Source of the DNA: Acorus gramineus
Lineage: Eukaryota; Streptophyta; Magnoliopsida; Acorales; Acoraceae
NCBI GenBank assembly: GCA_030737835.1
Contig: JAUJYN010000069.1
Span: forward strand, 246,758-310,757
Direction of reading: 5' to 3'
Length of the DNA stretch: 64,000 nucleotides
This document shows, piece by piece, positions 36,780 through 47,343 of this stretch (within the stretch, counting starts at the first letter, position 1; every line of letters begins with the position of its first letter). The notes under the pieces were generated by a model. The model ran no database searches and was not told where the DNA came from. It saw nothing but the letters and a program-made list of their open reading frames with translations. Made by a program: the position numbers and the translations under genes.

Positions 36780-37690
36780 AGCCTTTCCTAAACAAAAGCT
36801 TTGGCAAGCCATCCCATTTTGATTCAGAATTTATACCAATCTTGTTGTGACACTTCAAGAAACAATTATTCATGCCACCACAAACTGAGTTTGGGTTAGC
36901 CTGCTAGCATCCCCTGTCCAATAAAGATGTCAAGAAATCAAACCCCAAGGAACACCAATTTTTCAAAAAAAAAAAAAACACTATGCCACCCCAAAAGCAA
37001 TCCACAGCGTACTATGGTCTCACAACCTAGGCATTTAAACATCATCCAAATAGTAGCCACTTATTTCTCTCGTATCAATGAAATAGATTAGATAAAATGG
37101 CACAATTCTAAAAAATTAAATAGAATATACCAATATGATCAGCTAATTTTCATTTATTATAAAATATCTATGGCAGAAGTAGCCTTCCTAGCTCGACCGT
37201 AAGATCAGCCACGGGGGCCCCTCTGATATAAAAAAAAATAAAAAAAATTGGATACTAAATAAATCCATATATTTTGGAATGGGTTAGACACCGGCCTAGT
37301 CGATAGAAATAAATCTGAAACACATAGGTTCTGAAATGGGTTAGACACATGGAGTGTCTACAAATATGTATTACATAGGCACCGGCCAAGTCAATGAAAA
37401 CAAATCCGAAACCCGTAGCTTCTGAAATGGGTTAGAGACATGGAGTGTCTACAAATATGTGTTAAATAGATATCAGCCTAATCGATGAGAACAAATCCAA
37501 AACCCGTAGGTTCTGGAATGAGTTAGACACATGGAGCATCTACATATATGTATTACATATACACCATCCCAGTTGATGAGATCTGAAACCCGTAGGTTCT
37601 GGAATGGGTTAGACACATGGAGTGTCTACCGATATGTAATATGTAGGCAGTCTCCGTCGATGGTAGTAAAAAAAAATATATAGAATCAAG
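36780..37690. repeat. Second copy of the 26.7-28.2 kb block with minisatellite array 2
   Basis: The opening matches 26670-26760. From about 37265 to 37690 there are about four to five ~88-bp units beginning GTAGGTTCTGGAATGGGTTA and containing GACACATGGAGTGTCTAC. These units are more alike than those of array 1, so this array is younger or better homogenised. Confidence 0.8.
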
Positions 37691-38541
37691 CTTTAGTGTG
37701 TTTTTAGACAGGGTAGACATATCATGTGTGAGAATATGTGAATCTGTAGACAGTTGATATGTCGATTCATATAGAACAAGGCCCATTTGAAGTTAACGAA
37801 AAAAAAGACATAAATTCAACAATAGTACTTATCAATATCAGCCCTGTTGAAGCCATACAGTGGTTCGACAACATTCATAAACATTGATAGACATTCAAAG
37901 CCCATTTCTTTCTTTCAAGGCCATATAAACAATGATCAACACAACTATACATAGCCATATAAATATTGTTCAACAAGTTCTCCTATAATAACGGTGATAT
38001 ACTTGTTCAAATAATTTACATAAACACATCTAACACATAACTGATCACTCCATTGTTATTACCTATATAAACATTCATTTCAACAAATCTTAAAAAAACC
38101 AAAATGATTTGTTGAAAATATTAGCTATATATGTGATTTATCTGTTGTTCGACTTCAACATTTCGAGAACTTGAGGCCACTTCTTCATATCGATTCTTTT
38201 TATTGGAGGTTGTAGGTCGAAGACGGTCATTAGGAGGCATACTGCATCATTCCCAATTGATTTAGGATTAAAAGAAACACAACAATAACAACCAACCAAT
38301 AAACAAATAACAAACTATTCATTAACAACGGTCATTAGGAGGCATACTGCATCATTCGCCATTTGGTATGGATAAATGATTGAAGAGATTTTTAAATAAC
38401 TTTTAATCAAATTTAAATTTATATACATATTTAAGTTGAAGATTGGAAGAATAAATATATTTTAGAGGAGCATGTGAAATGCTGCTTCAATCCAAAATTT
38501 TATTTTCATATCTTATTTTAAAATACTCTTATTGGCAACAG
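37691..38541. other. Non-coding sequence before the methyltransferase relic
   Basis: No exon found; in particular the methyltransferase first exon (as at 6611-6760) is absent here. ACGGTCATTAGGAGGCATAC occurs twice, at about 38224 and 38329. Confidence 0.5.
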
Positions 38542-39170
38542 CTGTCCAAAATCTACAAGAACGTGATCGCCACCGATGCGAGCCAACAACAGCTCAAGCA
38601 GGACCATCACGCGCACTAGATCCCCAACATCCACTACAAGCACACGCCCGCAACCATGTCATCCGCTGACCTCGTGCGCGCCGTGTCCCCCGAACTGCAC
38701 GCGGTCGATGTGGTGACTGTCGCGCAGGCCCTCTGGTTCGACCTTCCCGCGTTCTACGCCCAGGTCAACCCCGTCGTCCGCCGCCCCAACGACGTCTTCA
38801 CCGCGTGGTGCTACACCCTCCCGCTCGTGGACCCGCGCATGGACTCCGCGTTCAACTGGTACTACATGACATTGGGCCCCTACTATGACGCGGAGCGGAG
38901 GCTCATGGAGGAGGAGTACAGGAGCATTGCTTTCCCATTCGGTCCGTTGAGGGAGAGGACAACACAGGGCCGTTCGAGTTCATGTCAGAGGTGGACATGG
39001 GGTTGGATGGGTACCTTGGCAAACTGCATTCGATTGGGGTCCGCATACCAGATGGCGAAGGATAGGGGGGTTAAGCTACTTGGGGAGGAGGTGGTGATTG
39101 AAAAAACAAACTAAAGAACAGGGAAGATGATTGGAGTTTGAGGCGTGAAGATCATTGTCCTTAAAGTGAT

Positions 39171-39305
39171 TGTTAGATTATATGTGTTATCTTATAATGT
39201 GTGTAGTGTATTACACGTGTAACTCCTAGACATTTGTATATATAAAGGGATTAACCCCTAAGTGGAATACAAGGATTCCCATTATTTTATTCTCTGTTTC
39301 TATCA
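39171..39305 (+). repeat. Copia 5' LTR, 135 bp
   Basis: Starts TGTTAGATTATATG and ends TTTCTATCA, with TATATAAAGGG as probable TATA. Identical by eye to the 3' LTR. Confidence 0.95.
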
Positions 39306-39317
39306 TGGTATCAGAGC
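39306..39317 (+). other. Primer-binding site, initiator tRNA-Met type
   Basis: TGGTATCAGAGC directly follows the 5' LTR and is the standard Copia primer site. Confidence 0.9.
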
Positions 39318-42300
39318 TAGAAATTAAAAAACCCTAGTTTTTTTTTCTTTTTTGGAATCCTTCGCCGTCGCCGTCGTAGTCGTGCCCTTGCCGTCGCCGT
39401 CGCCGTCGTGCCCCTGCCGTCCCCGTCGTACCCCTGCCGTCCCCGTTGCCGTCGTGCCCTTGCGGCTGCCGTCGCCGCCCCTGCCGCTGACCCGCGCCAC
39501 CCTGCCGCTACGCGCGCAGCCCTGTCCTGCCGCGCCCAGCCCTGCCCTGCCCGGTGCCCTGCCGCGCGCCTTGCTGCGCCCTGCCCTGCCGCGTGCCCAG
39601 CTCTGCCCTGCCAGGTGCCCTGCCCGGTGCCCTGCTACGCCGTGCCCCGCCGCGCCCAGCCCTGCCGCGTGCCCTGCCCTGCCACGCGCCCTGCCGCGTC
39701 GTGCCCTGCCGCGCGTTTGTCCCTGCCCTGATTACCCGGGATCTGTCGCGCCCGACAAATCTGCCCGGGCACTGATCCGATGATCCTACCCAGATTTCCC
39801 AGGATTTGCTGGGACTGCTCGTGCCAGCCTGTATTGGGTGTTCTGGATCGTCTCGAGCACCTGACCCGACACCCAACCCGGATCCTGCCTAGCGACCCGA
39901 CCGGGACCCTGCCCAGCGACCCAACCCGGACCCTGCCCAGCGAACCCGACCCGACCCTGGCGCTGCCCAGCGACCCGACCCGGATCCTTCCCAGCGACCC
40001 GACCGAGATCCTGCCCAGCGAACCCGGCCCGACACTGCCCCGCGAACCCGGCCCGACACCCGACCCGAGTCCGACCTCAGGTCAACTCCGGCCGCCCTCC
40101 GGCTCCTCCGGCCGCCCGCCGCCACCTCCGGCACCTCCTTGAGACTCCGAATCACTAAATCGGTTATAACTTTCTCTCCGGAAGTCCGATTAAGGTGATC
40201 CAGGAGTCCATTTTGCTCGATTTTTCGTGCTCTACGTCCTCGTCTGCTTCTGATCCTCATCCGAGTGGTTCTGCACAATGTCAGAAACCAACGGCAACCC
40301 TACTCTTCCGACACCGGCGGCTTCGAAGGTATCTCGTCAGTCTACTTCGTCATTTATCTATGAGGGCATCTTGGGGGCCGCTCCTGCTACGAAAGACAAC
40401 GACCTTCTAAGCAGTGTTATCAACCGAAAGGCCGAGGACATCATCTTCCTCCTATTGTTGCTACGACTGCTACTTCGATTGCCTCCATTCAGTCACACTC
40501 GGATATGCTTGTCCAGATCAGTCAGCGCCTAGACCACCTGATTCTGCAGCAGTCACTTTCTGGTGCTTCTACTCCCTTTGCCTTGTCTTCTACTATGGGT
40601 ACTCCTGCTTATTGGATTTTTATTCGGGTGCCTCACATCACATGACTCCTGATAGTTCTATCCTCACTGCATGCTCACCTGCACCCTCACACCTCCCTTC
40701 GATTCATACTGCTAATGGCTCTCCTTTAGTCATCACGCAGTGTGGATCGATCACCACCACATCCCACCCTACTGGCCGCCTTTCATTACCATTTGTTTTG
40801 CATGCTCCTGAGCTTTGCATGAATCTTGTGTCTATTAGTAGATTGTGTGATTCTGGATTCACCATTACCTTTACCTCTTCTGGGTGTTCTGTGCAGGATC
40901 CACGTTCAGGGCAGAGGATTGGTGTTGGTCGTCGGATTGGCGGACTGTATTATGTGGAGTATCTTTATCTTCCTGTACCTGATCCCTCAGTTTTCTGTGG
41001 CACTGTCACCTCTGATACTGACTTGTGGCATAAGAGGTTAGGTCATGTTTCTGAATCTCGTCTTAAAGACCTTATTAAGTCTGGTGATTTAGGTCATGTT
41101 TCTTTCTCTCCTCTTTCTGTTTGTGAGGGCTGTAAATTAGCCAAACCTGTTGCTACTCCATTCCATTCTAGTAATCATCAGTCCTCTAGTCCATTTGAGC
41201 TTGTTCATTCTGATATCTGGGGTCCTTCTCATATCACGTCAAAGTGGTTTTTCGTATTATATCAGTTTTATTGATGACTATTCTCGCTTTACCTGGATTT
41301 ATTTATTGCGTCATCGATCTGAGGTCCCAAAGATATATGAGGTCTTTACCACTATGATTCACACCCAGTTTCAGACTCGTATCAAAATCTTTAGGTCTGA
41401 TTGTGCTCGAGAATATATTTCTTCCACGATGCGTTCTCTTCTTCAATCTCATGGCACTCTCTTTCAGCAATCATGCCCTTATACTCATGAGCAGAATGGT
41501 GTTGCTGAAAGAAAACATCGCCATATTCTTGAGACCGCTCGTTCCCTCTTACTTTCTTCTTCAGTCCCCAGCACATACTGGGCTGAGGCTGCTCTTCTAT
41601 CTGTTCATCTTATCAATATCACTCCCTCTTCTGTCCTCTCCGGTATGACTCCTCATGAGCGCCTTTACTCCTCCAAACCTGATTATAGCAGACTTCGCAC
41701 TTTTGGATGTACTTGTTTCGTGCTTCTCCCTCCTCATCAACGCACTAAGTTGGCCGCTCGGTCAGTTAAGTGTGTATTCTTGGGGATTAGTTTCGAACAC
41801 AAGGGATATCGCTGCTACGATCCTATTGGAGATCGTTTTTGGATAGCTCGTCATGTGTCATTTGTCGAAGATGTTCCCTATTTTTCTTCTACACCCACTG
41901 CCTCCTCTCCTCCGGTGCCTTCTCCTGTTCAGGCCTCTCCTATTGAGTCTCTACCTCTTCTCGGGCCGTCTGTTCTGCTTGAGCCCACTCCTAGTTCTGT
42001 TCTCCCTGAGTCTCATCTTGGCATTCCCACTGCTGACTCTCCTGGTTCTTCGTCTCCTCTTCACACTCCTGCAGCCAACTGGTCCTCCCTGTTCTCCTCC
42101 TATTGTGTCTCCTCTTGCTCCTTCCGCAGATGACTCCGCTGGTACTCCGTCTTCCACGGCTAACACACCTCCCTCTGATGTGGATCCTCGTCCCTTGACT
42201 CGCTACCCTCAGCGTGAACGTCATCCGCCTGATCGTTTCAGTTTTGACTCTGGACCACTTGACCGATTTGGCTTTGCATCAGTGAGTACCTATTCTCCAG

Positions 42301-43850
42301 AATTCCAGGCCTATCTCACCGCTATACATGCCCATCGTGAGCCCCGATCTTATCGAGAGGCAGTCGAGTACCCTGAGTGGCAGCAGGCCATGGCTGAGGA
42401 GTTTCAGGCGTTTGAGCAGACACAGACCTGGGATGTTGTTCCCCTTCCGGATGGTGTTACCCCTATCAGCTGCAAGTGGATTTTCAAGATCAAGCATCGC
42501 CCTGATGGTTCCATTGAACGACATAAGGCTCGTCTTGTTGCCAGAGGTTTCACTCAAGAGTATGGCATTGACTATGAGGAGACCTTTGCTCCTGTTGCTC
42601 AGATGACTACTGTTCGCACCCTTCTCGCCGTTGCTGCTGTTCGTCGCTGGCCTCTCTTTCAGATGGACGTGAAGAATGCTTTTCTTCATGGTGATTTATC
42701 TGAGGTTGTTTATATGCAACCACCTCCAGGTCTCAGCACTCCTCCTCAGCATGTTTGTCGTCTTCGGCGGGCTATATACGGACTGAAACAAGCTCCTCGT
42801 GCCTGGTTTGAGCGTTTTCGCAGTGTTATTCTGACAGCTGGTTTTGTTGAGAGCCACCAGGACCACTCTATGTTTGTGCGATCCTCATCGCAGGGGCGGG
42901 TAATCCTTCTTCTGTATGTTGACGACATGATTATAACTGGCGATGACTCCGCTGGTATTACTCGGGTCAAGAATCACCTCAGTCGACAGTTTCAGATGAA
43001 AGATCTTGGTACTCTTCGCTACTTCCTTGGTCTCGAGATTGCACAGAGTGATCGTGGGATTCTGCTTTCTCAACAGAAGTATACAGCTGACATTTTAGAG
43101 CGTGCTGCTCTCCGATACCCGCAGTGCGGATACTCCTCTCGAGCTTAATGTGAAGCTTCGTCCTACGGATGGTGAGCTCCTCTCAGATCCTACTCGATAC
43201 AGACAGATCGTGGGTCAGCTTGTGTATCTCTGCATCACTAGACCTGACATTGCTCATGCCGTCAGTATTGTTAGTCAGTTTGTCTCGGCTCCTCGATCAG
43301 TGCATTATGGTGCTCTTATGCGAATTCTTAGATATTTGCGTGGTACTATCACTAGATCGATCTATCTGTCATCCTCTTCGACTCTGGTTCTCAGGGCTTA
43401 CACTGATGCTGATTGGGCTGGAGACCCGACCACTAGACGCTCCACCACTGGTTTCTGCATATTTCTCGGAGATTCTATCATCTCTTGGCGCAGCAAGAAA
43501 CAGGAGGTTGTTTCTCTTTCCAGCACTGAGGCTGAATATCGAGCCATGGCTATCACCACCAAGGAGATTGTTCATCTCAGATCTAGGAGTTACTATGACT
43601 GGTCGTACTCCTCTTCACTGTGATAACCGGTCTGCTATTCAGATTGCTAGCAATCCGGTCTTTCATGAGAGGACCAAACACATTGAGATCGATTGTCACT
43701 TCGTTCGTCAGCACTTTCTTGCAGAGACATTATCGCTTCCGCATATCTCCTCTGCTGAGCAGCTTGCTGATTTCTTTACGAAGTCACATCCAATTCCTCG
43801 ATTTCAGTTTCTTCTTCGCAAACTCACTTTGTATGATCCACCGTGAGTTT

Positions 43851-43859
43851 GAGGAGGGC
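43851..43859 (+). other. Copia polypurine tract
   Basis: GAGGAGGGC immediately precedes the 3' LTR. Confidence 0.75.
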
Positions 43860-43994
43860 TGTTAGATTATATGTGTTATCTTATAATGTGTGTAGTGTAT
43901 TACACGTGTAACTCCTAGACATTTGTATATATAAAGGGATTAACCCCTAAGTGGAATACAAGGATTCCCATTATTTTATTCTCTGTTTCTATCA
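43860..43994 (+). repeat. Copia 3' LTR, 135 bp
   Basis: Same sequence as the 5' LTR, followed by the GTGAT target copy. Confidence 0.95.
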
Positions 43995-44769
43995 GTGATA
44001 ATTGCCCCTACTCAAACAAGTTTCCTAAGAGGTTCAAACAATTTACTTCCAGGATACAACAAACTCATTGAGTCTGCAGATAGCAACTCTGAATAACTCT
44101 CACGAGACTTAGAAACTGATTTTTCTGATGATTGATCTGTTAAATGAACATATTTATATAGTGTTTGAAGGGTTGCCTTTGCAACCTGTCAAAATTCAGT
44201 TGTTGGTTGTTGTGGGGAAAGGGTGTTTGTTAGAGAGTTTTCTGAAGGGATGCATACCAAGTGAAAGAGACTCTTGTATACCAAGTTCAAAATTCAAAAA
44301 CAAAAGGAACAGTCAGAAAAAATAAAAATAATACCTTATTATTTTTACTCGCACATGCGCACACGTGCTAAGTGCACCTAACAATGAGCCTACGCATGCG
44401 GACGTGTACGTGCTTACATGCGTAAGCGTGTGTGGACCACTTTTTCTTTTGCCTTTTTTAGACACCAATAAAGTAGTGGGCCAATATATAAGTTGAAAAT
44501 TTCTTTTTCCACTTCCAATGTAGAATTATGTTTTAAGTCTCTCAAAGTCTCCAACCTATTACAATCTATTTAACAGTGGTGACGGAGTCCGAGGCGACGT
44601 GGAGCTGCAAGAGGACTAAGGTGGTGAGGTTTCCTGTTTTTCTTAGGATTGGGAGGGTGGGTGTCTGAGTGGAATGTTGTAAACTTGAGTATCAGAAACT
44701 TTGTAAACTTGAGTATCAGAAACTGTGTCAGGTTATGATCATCTGCTATAGACATGTTTATTGCAATTT

Positions 44770-45425
44770 AAATTTACAGATTATAGATTATAATTTATAA
44801 TTATAGATTATAACTATTCTGATAAGTTGTAGAGATTTTGCTGTAACTGTTTAAAAGCAGTAAATAAGTAGTAGTGTATGTTTGTTTAATAAGTTATAAA
44901 ACAGCTTTTTACTATACAATTGTCAAAAATACCCTTAAATTGTAGAAGTAAAAAAATTGATTTATGTTTGATAAAATAAGTTGATTTTTACATATAAAAT
45001 TAATTTTATAAATATTTTTAAAAAAATCAAATTAACATAAATATTAAACAATATTTTTTCAAATATTACATTTTAGAATTTAATAAATTAAGTGACAAAT
45101 AGAATTATAAAAAAAATTGATAATGCATTTTTTGTTATAGTAAAATATTGAGAATTTGAAAGGTGGTTTAGTGACTTTTAGTGTAATAGTCAAAAAATAG
45201 ATACACATATTATTAGTAAAAATGATTAAGGGCACGAGTGTCCAAGGGAAAAAAAATTTAATGCAATTTATAAGCTATAATCTCAAAAGCATCTCTTTCC
45301 CAGCTTACAGATTATGACTTTTTAAATTGTTTTTAACTTAAATAAGTTTTAATAAATTTAAACAAACATGCAACAACTGTTTATTTAAAACTAAAAGCTA
45401 TAATCTACCGCTTATAAATTTTAAC
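44770..45425. mobile_element. AT-rich MITE-like element
   Basis: The left part (AGATTATAGATTATAATTTA, GTATGTTTGTTTAATAAGTT) and the reverse of the right part (GGTAGATTATAGCTTTTAGT, ATGTTTGTTTAAATTTATTA) are similar. The interior contains TCAAAAATACCCTTAAATTG. No ORF. Ends approximate. Confidence 0.5.
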
Positions 45426-45428
45426 AAA

Positions 45429-46384
45429 GGGAGCGTTTGGATGTGGGTTTACAAACCCTGCTTTTTATATAAAGCTGATTTTTTTTATAGCTTTTGAATT
45501 TCACTTTTTTACATGGCTTTTCAAATAATCTTCAAAATCGTGTTTGGTAAATAATGACAAGGAAGATTTTAAAATTCTAGAATTAATAAAATGTTTGGTA
45601 ACTAATTAGTAACACAGCTTATGAAAATACAAAATTACAGTTTTGTCCTCATTCATTTTCCAAATCCTACAACTAAACTCATGAATATACCCGCATAAAA
45701 ATAAACCATAGAACATGAAATCTTAAAGAATCCATGAAAAACTAATCCAACAAAACCCACACAAAAAAATAAACCATAAAACATGAAACCTGAAAAATCC
45801 ATGAAAAACTAATTCAACAAAACCCACACAAAAATAAACCATAAAACATGAAATCCTAAAGAATCCATGAAAAACTAATCCAACAAAACATGAAACCCTA
45901 AAGAACCCATTAAGCAAATCCCCGAGGAAATTAAAAAGCGAAGAGAGAGATGAGAGAAAAATGGAAGAGAGAGAGGGGTTATGAAAGCCACTAAACATTA
46001 AACATTTACCTTCAAGGATTAAGCCACCACCAGCACCACAAAAGAATGAGATCATAGAGACCATAGATAGTGAGGGTTTCTAAGGAGTGAAAAAAAAAAT
46101 GAAATGAGGAGAGAGATTGTTGGGTTTTTCTTTTTGTTTATATAAAATGGTAAATACTAATAACTGACAAGGGTATAATTGTCCATTCCATCCACTTTTT
46201 TGGTAAAGTTTGTGGGAAGCGGCCCTTCCGTCCCTTTTCTCAATGAGCTTGTTATAATACATGTATAACTATAATATGTGGCTTTTAATTAAGTTTAGAG
46301 CTTATTTTACTGTTTGGTAACATATTAACAATAATTAGATTCTTGCAAACCCATAATCCTTCCAAACCCACATCCAAACGCCCC
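45429..46384. mobile_element. MITE-like TIR element, ~956 bp
   Basis: The left end GGGAGCGTTTGGATGTGGGT and the inverse of the right end GGGGGCGTTTGGATGTGGGT are nearly identical over at least 20 bp; the next 12 bp are similar. The interior has a tandem repeat (45715-45900) and no transposase. Target duplications are not clear (perhaps AAA), so the superfamily is open; the GGGxGCGTTTGGATG end suggests PIF/Harbinger or hAT. Confidence 0.75.
45715..45900. repeat. Tandem ~65-bp repeat inside the MITE
   Basis: About three copies of a unit containing AATCCATGAAAAACTAATCC, AACAAAACCCACACAAA and AATAAACCATAAAACATGAA. A long minus-strand open frame here is a by-product of this repeat. Confidence 0.85.
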
Positions 46385-46472
46385 CAAACATGTACTATGT
46401 CATGTTGGGACTTGTCTTAATTAGCTTAACATATTATATAACAACTTTTTCTTGGTGATGTCCCAAAAATAC

Positions 46473-46876
46473 TGAAAAGAAATCTACATTAAAACCATCT
46501 ATATCCTGATATTTTAATGTATGGCGTCTCGTAAACCCCAAAGCGTCGCAGTAAATGCCCCAAAGGTCGGATCTAGACCGCCACGCGTAAACACTCCAAC
46601 AGACACCTCGAGCGGCCAAGTCATTCTACGTCATGATATGAAGTACAAGCTGATAGGCCATATCTTCCCATATTCCATAGTGGATCGACGCGCACTAGTA
46701 AGGGGGATCAAGGGATAGCACGTGTACTGTAGATGTAAATTCTTTTGTCCTTTCGAAATTCTTTCGCCCTAACACAGATGTTCACGTGGAGGAAGGGAAA
46801 CATGCGCGAATCTCAGACCCACCATTTACATCAAAATAGAAGGATATAGATGGTTTTAATGTAGATTTCTTTTCAA
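46473..46876. mobile_element. TIR element with perfect 34-bp inverted repeats
   Basis: GAAAAGAAATCTACATTAAA with the next 14 bases (CCATCTATATCCT region) occurs at about 46474 and in perfect inverse at about 46840-46874. About 400 bp in all, GC-richer inside, without a domain. I see no clear target duplication. The left flank matches DNA behind the methyltransferase at 8665-8710, so the insertion lies in the duplicated block. Confidence 0.75.
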
Positions 46877-46959
46877 CAAACCTCCCCCTTGTCATGAGCC
46901 CCTCCAAGCTAACCGAGTCCCAGGAGAGCATGCCTGGGCCCCAGCTTCTATCCCGTTTG

Positions 46960-47338
46960 AGTAGTAACATAAACTATTTCAGAATAGATAATTACTCCAG
47001 CATAGATAATTATGTATCAGTGAAATAATCATTTTCTAGTTTTTTTATTATTATTCTCGTTTGAAAACATAATAACTAAATTTTTATATTTTTGTTGGCA
47101 ATAAAATATAAATAAAAATTTTTAATAAGTAAAAAAAGAAAAAGATTTGACAATGAGAACTCTCTTTTATTACTTGAATAGATTGGGTGGAATAATAACG
47201 CAATTTTAAGGCAAAACTTTATTGGTATACTTATTTTCACAAATTCAAATATAGTTATACCACGTATTTTTTACAAACAAACAAATTTTTAGATTTATCC
47301 ACACTTATTCTACCCTATTCCACGTATCCTTCATTCCA
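46960..47338. mobile_element. MITE-like segment, interrupted on its right by an LTR element
   Basis: Begins CCCGTTTGAGTAGTAACATA and ends CATTCCAAACC, like segments near 30115 and 31860. It has no ORF. The gag-only LTR element at 47344 inserted at its right edge. Confidence 0.5.
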
Positions 47339-47343
47339 AACCC

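Larger units (their letters stand above)
39171..43994 (+). mobile_element. Ty1/Copia LTR element, young but broken
   Basis: A 4.8-kb Copia fossil with a 5-bp target duplication GTGAT (39166-39170, 43995-43999). Parts in order: 5' LTR, primer-binding site, a GC-rich leader with degenerate repeats (about 39.35-40.15 kb), a short gag-like start, protease-like (about 40.6 kb), gag-pre-integrase with LWHKRLGHVSESRL (about 41.0 kb), integrase (about 41.2-41.8 kb), reverse transcriptase with YVDD (about 42.4-43.1 kb), RNase H (about 43.4-43.8 kb), purine tract and 3' LTR. No normal capsid region is recognisable. The element is broken, with about five breaks. The two LTRs look identical, so insertion is very recent. 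Short LTRs suggest the Ale/Retrofit lineage (inference). Confidence 0.9.
39095..44575 (-). mobile_element. Solo LTR (~650 bp) in the methyltransferase exon, holding a nested Copia
   Basis: Apart from the nested Copia, the insert reads as one LTR on the minus strand, starting TGTTAAATAGATTGTAATAG and ending TTTTTTCAATCA, with a TATA-like TATAAATATGTTC. It is flanked by GTGG (39091-39094 and 44576-44579; a 5-bp GTGGT reading is also possible). No internal region remains of its own element, so this is a solo-LTR fossil, older than the Copia within it. The family is not determined. Confidence 0.65.
38542..44668 (+). pseudogene. Methyltransferase pseudogene split by LTR insertions
   Basis: Homologous to exon 2 of the gene at 7916-8533: a splice acceptor (GGCAACAG), then LSKIYKNVIATDAS, VVTVAQALWFDLPAFYAQVN and AWCYTLPLVDP, up to GVKLLGEEVV at 39094. 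The missing C-terminus resumes at 44576 with KVVRFPVFLRIGRVGV and stop. Exon 1 is absent. There is an in-frame TAG after KQDHHAH and a frameshift after the FPFGPL segment. It retains the FPFGPL residues that the intact gene lacks. The break at 39094/44576 is caused by an LTR-element insertion between GTGG target copies. Confidence 0.85.

Noticed and set aside
39352-40142. Overlapping long Ala/Pro/Arg-rich open frames on both strands
   Set aside because: They arise from GC-rich tandem repeats in the leader of the Copia element; the composition alone keeps several frames open.
45723-46064. 113-codon minus-strand frame with hydrophobic repeats
   Set aside because: It is the translation of a ~65-bp tandem repeat inside a MITE.
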